DNA from: Xylogone sp. PMI_703
Taxonomy: Eukaryota > Ascomycota > Leotiomycetes
Reading direction: 5' to 3'
NCBI GenBank assembly: GCA_021399445.1
Contig: JAJTUQ010000006.1
Span: forward strand, 3,844,001 to 3,908,000
Length of the DNA: 64,000 nucleotides
The position numbers and the translations under genes were made by a program. Under the pieces are notes generated by a model, which saw only the letters and a list, made by a program, of their open reading frames with translations, ran no database searches and was not told the DNA's origin. Of this stretch, positions 1 to 10,603 are shown piece by piece (the first letter of the stretch is position 1; each line of letters starts with the position of its first letter).

Positions 1-1493
1 CAAACGCTGGCTTATCTCTTCATTCGCTTTCCAGACTCTCAAGACATTTTCCCCTAATAGCTTTCTAACCTGTGCATCGGTTGCACCTCGTTTCATTACA
101 GCTTCTATGAGTTTAGGGTAGGTTGCGACGCTCTCCAAGCCATTCGTGAAAACCGTGATAGCGTCAAAGTCTCCCCCAATTCCTACGTGGTCCCACCCTG
201 CTACTTCAACAATATGGAAGATATGATCCACTACCGCTGATATATCAGCAGCGTCGGGCTGTCGAACGTTTACAAAGTATGGTACGAATGTAATCATAAT
301 AACACCTCCATTGCGGGATAGCATGCGAAGAACGTGATCGGGGGCGTTCCGTGCATGGTCACTAATACTCCGCGAGTTTGAATGACTGAAGATAACTGGG
401 CTTCTACTGATCTGAAGCGCATCTTCCATAGTTTTTATCGACACATGGCTCAGATCAACTAGGAGACCAAGACGATTCATTTCTAGTACAGCGGTCCGCC
501 CAATGGAGCTTAGGCCGTTATCAGTGCCACCCGCTGTAACGTGGGTTGCTGAGGTCGCGAAAACATTGTCGCAGTTGTGTGTAAGGGTAATGTAACGTAC
601 TCCGAGCTCATACACCTCCCTGATGGCTGCTATGGACCCATCAATTTGATGTAAACCCTCAATCCCGATCATCGATGCGATCTTCCCTGACTCAAACGCT
701 GGCATCACACATGAAGCGTTTCTGCAAAATTCAAGCTGTCACAAGTTTCAGCATAGTAAGAATATATGAAAGCCTATGCTCTATCTTTACCTCTTCGTAC
801 TCATCAAAAAGCCTTTTGGAAACATCGATCTGCTCCAGGGTATCTCGGAGTAAGTGCTAGAAGTTACCATCAGCAAGCAAGCCTCTTCGCTTCTACATGT
901 CCAAAACAGATTGGAAAGAAGCTTTGGATGGGGTCACATGCTGTTGGAACGTTAAAATCGTCTGCAACATCATCAACACAAGGTATATAAGCACTCCAAA
1001 ACTGGCCTCCCACTCTTCCGGCCCTCAGTTTCACTAAATCCGTAGTGCTAAGAAGTCCTTCCCGGAACGTAAACCGCCTGTCGTAGATGTGGTTCTTCAG
1101 CTCTACTCTGATCAATGCTGGCAAATCGTTATGTCCATCGATTAACGGAGTTGTACTCATCACATGCTTAGTCCGTGCCGCATAGTCAGTGGGTGTGATG
1201 CTAGGATCTCGCCTCAGGAAGTAGCCCAGACTCAAGACAAAAAGAATTGTGCCAAAAAGTCGATACGCTTTCCCGGGCTTCAGTCGACGTAGATACGTGG
1301 TGTCTTGACGCCGCACAACAAGTTGCCGATGAGGCGAAACATCGGCGTTACGGCCCCTTCCATAGACAGTAAGTTGAGACTCGGACCCAGTTTGGTTTCT
1401 ACGGTATGAAACTATTCGAGGGTAACGTGGATCTTCCCCTTCAGGTCTTGGGGCATTCACAGCTACGGCTAAATCATGCTCCCCGGAAGCCAT
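1..1493 (-). CDS. Membrane dipeptidase (peptidase M19), 3' end outside window
   Basis: This is a zinc dipeptidase of the renal dipeptidase family, which hydrolyses dipeptides. Exons read 951-1493, 791-856 and 735 down to the window edge; all joins are phase 0, and the first donor (AAC/gttcca) is my least certain choice. The N-terminus has a basic cytoplasmic tail followed by one hydrophobic helix (about residues 77-92, near [13 protein letters not shown]). That makes it a type II membrane anchor rather than a cleaved signal. Family motifs are clear: IDGHNDLP (first zinc ligands), [46 protein letters not shown] and GIGGDFD. The C-terminus, including the GPI or tail region, lies beyond base 1. 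The family assignment is secure; the substrate is not determined. Confidence 0.92.
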
Positions 1494-1892
1494 GATGAGT
1501 AAAATGGTTGGTGGGTGATTCAGTTTTCATTTGTGAGATGAGACATATATAGAAGCAACTCACTTGAAATTTAACCTCCGATTTGGACCCGGCGGATGCG
1601 CTAACCGATTTCCTTCCCTCGCGCCATCCCACCTATTAGTTCCTAATTCTCTTCATAGTTAAGATTAATAAACATAGCACTTTTGATTAATTCCCTCATA
1701 GATATGAGCAGTACTTACGTATGAACTAACCGGAATGGCTTACTTTAACCAGAGCGTAGATAAAGAAAGTTGCAGTATCAAACAGAGGCAATTGCTAAGA
1801 ATTTATTCATCAGATTCTTTAATGAAGAGAATTATTATCTTTCTGGTTCGGACGAAGAATGGGAGATTAGGCTCTTTAGGCGTTCATCATTC
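1494..1892. other. Intergenic region, no gene seen
   Basis: This 400-base AT-rich stretch separates the 5' end of the dipeptidase gene from the 3' end of the kinase gene. It must hold the dipeptidase promoter and the kinase terminator. No convincing coding sequence is visible on either strand. Confidence 0.5.
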
Positions 1893-3252
1893 TCATATAC
1901 ACTCAACATCCTCCCTTTCCACTCTGGCTAACCTTCCACTACTCCAAAAGCATTTAAAAATTGCATTTGCCAGCGGCAAGGCATATGCCCACACCGGCTC
2001 CAAAGCCAAGCCCCAAAAACATCTTCTGACTTTCTCGTCCGCCATATTGCCGGCTACATCAGGCAAGCCTCTCGCCCGTAGCATATCGGCCAATACAAGG
2101 TAGCTGGTGCTTAGTGAGACTCTCCCATTACACAAGGCGTCCATATCCGCCATAGTGAGAGACGGTCCAAAAGCTTCACGGCTAGGCACAACACGGGCCA
2201 TTTGCCAGTCAACAATACCAGTAATATTCAGTTGGTCGTCGACGAGTAAGTGGTCCCCTTTATCATCAACATGCTTCAGGTAGAACCTCTCCGGTACTTG
2301 ACCGCCCTCGTGCGAAACTAGCTGGGCTGCGTTATCCTTCAGAAAGCGGTATACTAGATAGGCATTCACGGGATATTCGGTATAAAGCTGGCCATCGGCG
2401 ATCAGCTCCAAGTGCTGTTCGGCAAAAGCAGCATAGTAGGCGGCGGATGTATCGAATGGACCTGCAGGGCTGAAAACGAGAAATCTGTCGCTTGCAACAG
2501 TTGACACTCCAATTTTGGACGAATGTATGCATAGTGAACCAGCCTTAGCAAACGGATGCCTTTGTAGCTCTATTAGTATGTCCGCAAGACCACTCCAGAT
2601 TTTGGCCTTTTTGTCCTCACTGGCTTTGCTGCCAGACATTCCTTGGCCTGTCCATGGTACGCCTCTTAACTCCTCTATGAGGATGAAGTTGACCCCAACA
2701 CCATGATATGTTCCAAAACCCTGCATACCGTAACCGAATGCTCGAGGTGCTGGCACTGCGGTGCTTTCAAGGAATTTCAAGGTGGCATATTCACTACGGA
2801 TAAGGTGCTCAACCAATGAAGGTGGAACAGCAGCAGCAAAGCTAGCAACTCGTGGAACCCGAAGTAGCCATGAAGGGGAGCCATCGTGAAAATGAATACG
2901 TGCGTGGTAGTTGCCACTGCCCATAAGTGCTCCAGGACCGATCGCAGAGAAATGTTCGACACGACAACTTCGGCCACCACTGAGACTTGACACATATTGG
3001 CTGACGGCCTCATCGTTGATCTGAGAACGGAGGCGCACAATTTCAGCAGCCAGTTGCTCTCTGTATGCTGTTTCGTCTAAGATCTCCTAGTTCAGAAGCT
3101 CTTAGTATCCGATTTGGATATAAGCCAAAATGTCTTCCACTTACTCTACTACATTCGTGAAAAAAGGACGACATGTGGATCAGACACAGAAAACGGTTGC
3201 ACATATCGCATCCGCGGGTCGCCCTGACATTTGGTCGCTCACACCTAGGCAT
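1893..3252 (-). CDS. APH/choline-kinase-like phosphotransferase with Cys/His-rich N-terminus
   Basis: This is a two-exon gene: 3145-3252, a 58-base intron (donor gtaagt, branch TACTAAG, acceptor ctag), then 1893-3086. It encodes 433 residues. The second exon has the fungal aminoglycoside-phosphotransferase fold. It shows a glycine-containing nucleotide loop (GALMGSGNYHARI), a hinge (FILIEELRGVPW), the catalytic-loop equivalent (KHVDDKGDHLLVDD) and the metal-binding segment (ITGIVDWQMA). In-frame reading upstream of the kinase domain lacks an ATG, so I join it to the upstream exon starting MPRCERPN. That exon carries five Cys and two His in 36 residues, possibly a metal site. In fungi such proteins are usually uncharacterised small-molecule or protein kinases, not drug-resistance enzymes. 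The substrate is unknown. Confidence 0.85.
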
Positions 3253-3669
3253 TGAGCAGGTGAAAAACCTGGGAGTTATTGCGCTAAGGTGTGAATAGGA
3301 TAAAGGTGGTAGGTATGTGGAAACACCCGAGGATTACTTACGATATCAAAGTTGTAGCGTTGTAGCTATCGACCACGGTAAAATGGGATGATGATAGTTG
3401 CTCAAAGTCATGGCTTACTTGAATGCCCGCAAGACATGGTTACAGGTGCATCTCTTTGTGCTACTCAGACAACGGGATCATGTGCGGGTCAATTTTTTGA
3501 AATCCTCGGTTCTTTGTTCAAAGGCACCGTTCTAAGTCCAGATGCAAAGGGAACTCAAAGACAAAACATCCAGGAGTGATTCACTATCTCGTAGAAGCAG
3601 AGACATCCCAGCTTTCGTCGGTGGCGACGAAGCGTATTTAACCCAGTGTATACTCCCTACAAACACTTC

Positions 3670-3957
3670 ATGCCAAACCTTCAAAGCAGCCACTTCTACT
3701 TCCAGATTTTCAGACCACAGCCCTGCTATCCATATTCACCACTACTGCAAGGTACACTATTGACCCTTATTGCCATAACCATGACCCACAATGTTGTCGC
3801 GCAACCTGTAACGCCAGTTAGTATTGATGCACTTATCAACCAAGCCGCGGGTAGTAGCAGCCGATGTGCTAAAGAGGGTTGTAATAACTGGTGTGTAGCA
3901 AACTCTCGCTTTTGCAGCACTCGTCAGTACCGACCCTCCACTAATTTCTTTGTCTAA
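3670..3957 (+). CDS. Possible small cysteine-rich secreted protein
   Basis: A 95-codon open frame starts at an ATG just downstream of a TATTTAA-like element (about 3635). A hydrophobic stretch (GTLLTLIAITM) is followed by a plausible signal-peptidase site (VVA/QP). The short mature part ends with four cysteines within 17 residues (CAKEGC, WC, FC). The 39 residues before the hydrophobic stretch are long for a signal peptide, so the true start may be reached through an unrecognised intron. It resembles small fungal secreted proteins only in general features; no family is recognised. It could also be a chance frame. Confidence 0.35.
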   Translation: MPNLQSSHFYFQIFRPQPCYPYSPLLQGTLLTLIAITMTHNVVAQPVTPVSIDALINQAAGSSSRCAKEGCNNWCVANSRFCSTRQYRPSTNFFV

Positions 3958-4626
3958 GAATTAACGTGCGCTAATATCTATACAGACTAGGGATAATGGC
4001 TCTGTTACTATTGATACCAACATATGTTTTATGTTGTGTGCCGTAGAGAATTTGTGGCTAGAGATAATTTGGGTGGAGACAGGGGGGTCACCACAAAAAG
4101 TCAGAACCCACAACGAGGCAATGACGCAGTTGGTTCCTCATTGTAGTTTTGGAATAGAGAGAATGTAGGCAGTGGAAATTGTAGCGTAGTTTAGTTTTAT
4201 CAGCTTGTATGTTTATTTAACTCATTCCTCTCCGTGTATATCCAGATAAAGTGCATCGTTGGTAGACCTTGGTTTCTGGTTGCATGTGATTCCTAGTCCA
4301 CATCTTAAAGACCTGGGGATGTGAACAATCATATACGCGTCTTTTATCTAAAATATTTCCCTTCATTTCAATCAGATGTTGTGGAGCTGGTACTCCAAAT
4401 CAAAATCATTACCGTGCACGAGAGTAGGAAATCCGTACCGGTACAGTAGTATTTATGGGTCCCACCGAGTCGGTGCGAATGGTTTCTATTAATAGAGTCT
4501 TGACAACTGGTGTAAAAGTGTCTACTTTTATTGTAATTTTAATTGCGATGGCCAAATTCGGATTCATAGTAGCTTGATTTCCCCTAATGTCTTTATGAGA
4601 TATCTGAATAAACCTTCAAACTGCCC
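3958..4626. other. Intergenic region upstream of HET gene
   Basis: This 670-base AT-rich region precedes the HET-domain gene. It presumably contains that gene's promoter. No coding sequence or structured repeat is evident. Confidence 0.4.
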
Positions 4627-6795
4627 ATGGAAAACCATCTTGTTCCATCATTATCATGGGCTCAAGTCGCACTCTCGAAGCCTGCTCATACTGCTCGTGC
4701 GCGGCTGCAAAACCGCCCTGGAACTGGACATCTTTGCCTGAAGTGTTCGAATATCGACTTCAAGGATATTTTTACCCCGCGTCCTGATTCTGAGTTCAAG
4801 AGATGGAACTCATATAGAAGATTGGGACATATCAAGCAAAATATGTCATGTCCATTTTGTAGGCTAGTTCTCAGGACGATAGAGGCTAAGGATAGCGATG
4901 TAAGGTTGCTAAGCGGGGAGTTCCCGTGGGATACAGAGATTTCCCTATCAATAGTCAAATCAGGCCGTTTTGTTGAAAGAGCTACAGGATCTAACGTAGC
5001 CGTTCCCCAACTGGAGTTTAATGTGTTGCTGGACTCTCTAATAAAGCATACCGGCTTACAACTGGAGGGGCGCATACAGATGGTCAGCCCAAGTCTGGTC
5101 GAAAATGAGTTTGATCTAGTCTGTCTGAGAGGTCGACGACTTGAGACTTTAGTGAATGTGTCTCTCATCAAGAGTTTCTTGCAAACTTGTCATCAATACC
5201 ATGGAGATATATGCCAATATGGCAACAAGCCACTACAGAACAGATTTCCATCCCGAGTGATTGATGTGAAGAAATATCGTATTATTGATGCTCCGGAAGA
5301 CTGCAAATATGTAGCTCTAAGCTACGTTTGGGGAGCGCAAGTTCGTCCACAGCTCAAATTACTGAGTAGCACAAGAGAAAAATTGTATGGGGATGGAGGT
5401 GTAAGTCTAAATGAGACTCCAACAACAGTTCTAGACGCAATACATATTTCTGCGGAGCTTGGCGAACGGTACTTATGGGTCGACGCACTCTGCATCCAGC
5501 AAGATGACCCAGATGACCTTCGTAGACATTTTGCGAGTATGCACATAATATATGAATATTCTCAGTTTACAATAGTAGCTGCCCATGGTGATAACTCCTG
5601 GGAAGGGCTCTGTGGAGTGTCAAAAAGAAAGAATAAACAAGTGTACGAGACGATCGGACCAGTTGAACTGGCCAACGTTCTCGCAGAATTTCCGGCAGCT
5701 ATCTCCCCCTCAATCTGGAATAAGCGTGCTTGGACGATGCAGGAGATGATATTTGCAAAGAAGCTGATATATTTCACCGGCTTTCAGCTTTACTTTCAAT
5801 GCGGCAAAGAGCTATGGTCTGAGGATAGGTTTGTAGGAGAAACTTCCCTGTCCGATCTAAAGCCCATCCCGTTCAGAAGGGGCCCTGGAAAGTTTTCAAT
5901 ATACCTCTATAAGCAGGGAAATATCAGAGCTAATATAGGATCTTATGACAAACCTTTTTTGAGCTACTGTAATCTGGTAAACGGGTATGCGAAGAGAGCT
6001 ATGACCAACCACCAAGATATTCTCAACGCATTCAGCGGAGTTCTGGCTACTGTGTCTGACGCACTACGTTGTGAGATGATATGGGGACTTCCAGCTGCCT
6101 ATATGGATCAAGCACTTCTGTTCGATGTTAATCAAAGCCCTTTACGATGCCGTCATCGTCCCGGCTTTCCGACATGGTCTTGGACCGGCTGGATGGAGCC
6201 CAGAACGAACTACAATATTACCGGCCCAGACTTGTATTACACAAGGCCTGATATAGTCACTTACTGGAGCGATATTGAGTGGTATATCATCAATGACAAT
6301 GGAGATTATGTCAAGATTATGAACGAAAAGACACCTCGGGCTGGTGAGCAGCATGACTTCAACGAACTCCGTGCTCGCTGGAGGCCAAGACGGCTTGAAA
6401 TGTTAGCTGCTCTACCAAGTAGCCTGAAACATAGTGAATGGAACCAAACCCTTGTTTTTCAGACAAGTTACGCCTTCTTGAAGGTTGAGTTATGGGACAG
6501 CGGCAATTATACGGTGGTCTCTTCAGATGGGAAAACGAGGATTTCGACGGTGGAATGCATGCATTTCTCGCGGAATGTAAAGTTTAAATGGATGGAGTTT
6601 ATTGTGATAGCTATGCAGGAAGGATTTAAATATATGGAAGAGAGATGGCAGACAGTGACGGGATGCCTATCGCTTATGATGATTGAAACGGATGAAAGGG
6701 GCATTTCAAAGCGTGTGGATATTGCTGGTGAAGGTGTGACAGTTGAGGAGTGGATGTTGCATAAGCCAAAATGGAGAACTGTGTTTTTAGTGTAG
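4627..6795 (+). CDS. HET-domain protein (heterokaryon incompatibility type)
   Basis: This single-exon gene encodes 722 residues. The N-terminal part has a CxxC pair (HLCLKCSN) and a second one (SCPFC), as in many HET proteins. The HET domain spans roughly residues 220-390. It shows the three family blocks: YVALSYVWG, RYLWVDALCIQQDD followed by YSQFTIVAAHG and GLCGVS, and WNKRAWTMQEMIFAKKLIYF. The C-terminal 300 residues lack a recognised NTPase, ankyrin or WD module. HET proteins trigger incompatibility cell death on non-self recognition in ascomycetes, but most of the many copies per genome have no known partner. The frame is intact with no stops. Confidence 0.95.
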   Translation: MENHLVPSLSWAQVALSKPAHTARARLQNRPGTGHLCLKCSNIDFKDIFTPRPDSEFKRWNSYRRLGHIKQNMSCPFCRLVLRTIEAKDSDVRLLSGEFPWDTEISLSIVKSGRFVERATGSNVAVPQLEFNVLLDSLIKHTGLQLEGRIQMVSPSLVENEFDLVCLRGRRLETLVNVSLIKSFLQTCHQYHGDICQYGNKPLQNRFPSRVIDVKKYRIIDAPEDCKYVALSYVWGAQVRPQLKLLSSTREKLYGDGGVSLNETPTTVLDAIHISAELGERYLWVDALCIQQDDPDDLRRHFASMHIIYEYSQFTIVAAHGDNSWEGLCGVSKRKNKQVYETIGPVELANVLAEFPAAISPSIWNKRAWTMQEMIFAKKLIYFTGFQLYFQCGKELWSEDRFVGETSLSDLKPIPFRRGPGKFSIYLYKQGNIRANIGSYDKPFLSYCNLVNGYAKRAMTNHQDILNAFSGVLATVSDALRCEMIWGLPAAYMDQALLFDVNQSPLRCRHRPGFPTWSWTGWMEPRTNYNITGPDLYYTRPDIVTYWSDIEWYIINDNGDYVKIMNEKTPRAGEQHDFNELRARWRPRRLEMLAALPSSLKHSEWNQTLVFQTSYAFLKVELWDSGNYTVVSSDGKTRISTVECMHFSRNVKFKWMEFIVIAMQEGFKYMEERWQTVTGCLSLMMIETDERGISKRVDIAGEGVTVEEWMLHKPKWRTVFLV

Positions 6796-8464
6796 GTATA
6801 TTGTGCCCTATCTGAAGTCAAAGGGTGGCAGAATGTCCATGACATTCCATGATAGATAGTGGTTATGTATTATCTATATATCTCCTTTGTATCGTCTGAC
6901 CCACTATCTCGGTTGAATCTGTACCTTCTAGGCGTCCAGTGTCATAAAATCTTAGCCAAGTCATTCAATCCCACAAGAATCTATCAATGGTAGCATTATG
7001 GTGAGTATAGTTTTCCTGGGCGCTCTGTATCTGACACTTCAATACTAGGGACTGCGTTAGCCCACTACGGGATGACTCCGCGTTGGGATTCTAGCGGTAA
7101 TACGGGATTATTAATAGAAGCAGTAAGCTTAACTGCCGCTTTTGCTGAAACTCCTCCATTTATTTTGAGCATAGTGAACGTGGGAGCCGGCTTGTGGGCT
7201 GTGATTGTGGGATCCGACTATGGTCTCGACACGGCTTCCTTGTACAGAGTGCCGTTCTCCCTGATGTAGAGCCTAGATCTCCGCAATTCTCCACAATATT
7301 TCCGATATTAAAGTTTCTTCGGAAATTGCGGAGGCGGCACTGAGTACCTTCCGTAGTAGCGTTTCGAATATATCCTGCAATAGAATAAAAGGTATAAACG
7401 TGCTTTACTTACTAATGAACGTATTATTTCAGCAGACATCTGCGGTAGTACCAATGTATAAAAGTCTAGTAAACGAAGGTTGACCAGCAACTACATCCTG
7501 TTTGAATAGCACAGATGATGATTGGACAGCGAATTGTCCCTAGAGACTCCAAACTCCTAGCCCCTCGCGCTATCTGTTCCTGTGACTTCTTCAGACTGCT
7601 TAGTGCCAACCGCAACAACATACCCAAGAATACCTTCCAGTAAAACTATTATGAATCATGTATCACTGTATACGCTTTAATTCATTTCACTTACGACCAA
7701 GAAATATTGAACTCTAGCTGGTCCTTACAAGTGGCCTGCTCCTCATCTTCTCAACCACTTTCTAATCTGGTCAATTGTTATCTGCTAAGCCCTAGTAACT
7801 TACTCTTTGTGCACATACATTACTAGTTAATAAATTTATCATGTACAGCTACGCTGCCTTTTTAGGTCTGCGACGGATGAACGAGTGTAGAAACAAACCA
7901 TATTACAGTAGGGGTAGTTTCCTACGCTCATGATGTACCTCCATATCTCAATTTCTGAAATGAGTCAGGTTTGTTTGCCTCTCCCCAGATTCACCAAGCC
8001 AAGAATCGGAGGCAGCAGGGACGTGCTCACTAAGTCATAAAAAACGAGTTTACTGCGGAGTATCCTTCTACAACCTAGCCTTAGACAAATACAATTTTCG
8101 CTGCATATCCGTCCCGTGTAGGATATATCTCCAGGAATCATATTGGCCATAGCTAAGTCGCCGCAGTTGTATGAAATCTATCATGCCACAGCTTAATTCC
8201 GCATTTGCCGCCCTTCGCGGAGCTCCTATTACCACTCACTTTGTGCAACGCCCCAGTTTTCAGACAAACATTAGGAAGACAATGTAGGTCAACACGAACA
8301 AGGTTAGGAGAAGTTGCTATCGAAACCCGTCGCTTTAAGCTTGATTCTCAAGGCAGTAGTATATATAACTCACTAAACATGGCTCCCAGCTACCACTGAT
8401 AGCCTGCTCAGTTATAAAGTATATCTCTCTTACACCTTTGCTAGAACCCACTTAGTGATATAAT
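6796..8464. other. Intergenic region, 1.7 kb, no firm gene
   Basis: Only short frames occur here, such as a 65-codon frame at 7072-7269 with no recognisable motif. The composition is AT-rich. The last 100 bases are the promoter and 5' leader of the oxygenase gene; the sequence before its ATG reads gtgatataat. I see no transposon ends or tRNA. Confidence 0.4.
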
Positions 8465-10036
8465 ATGGCACAAGTCTCTCCCGCATACGCTGGCCTTACT
8501 TCCAAATGGCCGGTTGCTCTAGATCTTGCTGGGTCATCAGCTCCGTGCCGCCTAGAGGGGGAAATTGCGGACCTTGTGGTATTTGGTGAAATACCAAAGG
8601 AAATTGACGGCACTTTCTATCGCACCATGTCTGATCCATTTGTTCCACCTCACCCAGATAATGTTCCTATCGATGGTGATGGAAGTCTTTCCGCCTTTAG
8701 AATCCACAATGGACGGGTGGATATGAAAATGAAATATGTCGAAACAGAGCGCTATAAACTTGAACGTAAAGCTGGTAAAGCACTCTTTGGTTTATATCGA
8801 AACCCTTTTACGCATCATCCATGCGTCCGAGCTGCTGTCGACTCAACCGCAAACACCAACGTGATGTTCTGGGCAAACCATTTATTAGCGCTGAAAGAGG
8901 TCGCCCTTCCTTACTCGATTAATCCGGATACCCTTGAGACTGTCACATACGACCCCTTTGGAGACCAAATTAAGGCAAAGACTTTTGCGGCCCATCCAAA
9001 GATTGATCCATATACCAACGAACTAATGGTCTTTGGCTATGAAGCAAAGGGTCTAGGAACACTCGATATAATTATATATGCTCTCGATAAAGACGGCAAA
9101 AAGAGGGACGAGCAATGGATTAAATCCCCTTGGTGTGCTTTTATTCACGATTGTGTTATTACCCCGAACTGGATTGTCCTTGTTCTTTGGCCGTTTGAGG
9201 CAAATATAGCTCGTATGAAAACCGGAAAACACCACTGGGCGTGGGACTATAACTTGCCTGCTACTTTCATAGCAGTTCCACGGCGAAAGGCTGGACCTCT
9301 TCCAACTGGCTGGAAAGAAGGAGAATACCGGGTCTATAAATGGGAAAATTGTATGCCAATTCATACTGGTGGCGCATGGGAGGCCGACGGGAAGATTTTC
9401 TTTGAGTCTACTCGAGTCCATGACAATGCATTCCCATTTTTCCCTCCGGATGATGGAAGGATGCCTCCACCAGATGTTAAGGCGGATTTCGTTCGATGGG
9501 AGATAGATTTGAGCAAGCCAACTGACACTAAAGTTTCTGATCCCCTTATTGTTCTTGGCGTGCCTTCTGAGTTCCCACGAATTGACGAGCGATTTATGAC
9601 TAAGGAACACGACACAGTATTCCTTGATGTCTTCATCCCGAGCAAGTCTGACGGAGGGAAGAATATCTTCCACGGTCTCAATGGTTTAGCGATGCTCAGC
9701 CATAAAACGGGGAAAACACAATATTACTATGCAGGCGACGATTCCGGCGTACAGGAGCCCATCTTTGTCCCTCGCTCTGACGACGCTGCTGATGGCGACG
9801 GGTATGTAATGACTGTGGTGGAGAGGAGGAGTGAAAACAGGAATGATTTGGTGGTCATTGACACGAGAAACTTTGAGAAAGCTATTGCAATTATCCAGTT
9901 GCCGTTCCATGTGAAAGCACAAACACATGGGAATTGGGTTGACGCTCGTGAATTGAAAGAGAGGAAGGCTCTGGTAAAGGAGCTAGGTGACATCGGTGAG
10001 ATTAGCGGGCGAGGCGCGCTAGAACCGCTTGATTAA
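8465..10036 (+). CDS. Carotenoid/stilbene cleavage oxygenase (RPE65/CCD family)
   Basis: A single exon encodes 523 residues, typical of the fungal lignostilbene/resveratrol-cleaving and apocarotenoid oxygenase family. It is a seven-bladed beta-propeller enzyme that splits an alkene double bond with O2 using a non-haem Fe(II) held by four histidines. All four family histidines can be placed: FAAHPKIDP, FIHDCVIT, MPIHTGGAWE and, near the C-terminus, QTHGNWVD. The N-terminal block GTFYRTMSDP and the IDGDGSLSAFRI block also match. The absence of a transit peptide and the length favour a soluble stilbene- or apocarotenoid-type enzyme. Which substrate it uses cannot be read from the sequence. No carotenoid biosynthetic gene lies nearby. 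Confidence 0.95.
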   Translation: MAQVSPAYAGLTSKWPVALDLAGSSAPCRLEGEIADLVVFGEIPKEIDGTFYRTMSDPFVPPHPDNVPIDGDGSLSAFRIHNGRVDMKMKYVETERYKLERKAGKALFGLYRNPFTHHPCVRAAVDSTANTNVMFWANHLLALKEVALPYSINPDTLETVTYDPFGDQIKAKTFAAHPKIDPYTNELMVFGYEAKGLGTLDIIIYALDKDGKKRDEQWIKSPWCAFIHDCVITPNWIVLVLWPFEANIARMKTGKHHWAWDYNLPATFIAVPRRKAGPLPTGWKEGEYRVYKWENCMPIHTGGAWEADGKIFFESTRVHDNAFPFFPPDDGRMPPPDVKADFVRWEIDLSKPTDTKVSDPLIVLGVPSEFPRIDERFMTKEHDTVFLDVFIPSKSDGGKNIFHGLNGLAMLSHKTGKTQYYYAGDDSGVQEPIFVPRSDDAADGDGYVMTVVERRSENRNDLVVIDTRNFEKAIAIIQLPFHVKAQTHGNWVDARELKERKALVKELGDIGEISGRGALEPLD

Positions 10037-10603
10037 ATATTGTAACCAGTATGCGGCACAAATTTATTGAGATATGTGATCACAAAAATGAAGGCTACTG
10101 TTTCGGTGATTACAAGATGACATTTCAATAGTGACATCTATATAAGCACGAGTATCAATGATATTTTTAGACACATCTTTCGGATTTCTCTGTGAGCTTG
10201 GAATCATTTCCTTCATTTCCTTCTATGCCTTGTAAGATATCTGATAAACGCTTTTACTGGTAAGCCATCTCTAGTCGGCGTCGTACTAGGTATTCTTGGC
10301 TATGTTGTTGCGGTTGGCGTAAGAAGATCAGAGGACATGACAAAAGGGTTGAAAACCACCGTCAAAACCATGAACAAGAATAAACGCGACTTCTGCCCCG
10401 ACGTACATTATTATCGAGTACATAATTCCAGCGGAAAGGATATGAGACAGCTTTATACCTCAGTCCCTCTCATATTACAACGTTACTGATGTTTACTTAT
10501 TATTCCAGCAGCATCCCACTTTTGCACCTGATCGGCCAACGTTCTACGCGTCATACAACCTCCTCACACTCCCCCGCGTGGTTGCTGCGCGATCAGTTGT
10601 AGG
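10037..10603. other. Intergenic region with a possible relic coding stretch
   Basis: Between about 10259 and 10489 an open frame reads GKPSLVGVVLGILGYVVAV followed by a basic tail, but it has no upstream ATG in frame. It could be a 3' exon of a tiny membrane protein or a relic. The rest is the promoter of the downstream Zn2Cys6 gene. Confidence 0.25.

Noticed and set aside
9053..9681. Long minus-strand open frames (206 and 106 codons) inside the oxygenase gene
   Set aside because: They are antisense to a gene with complete family motifs and have no recognisable domain; they are shadows.
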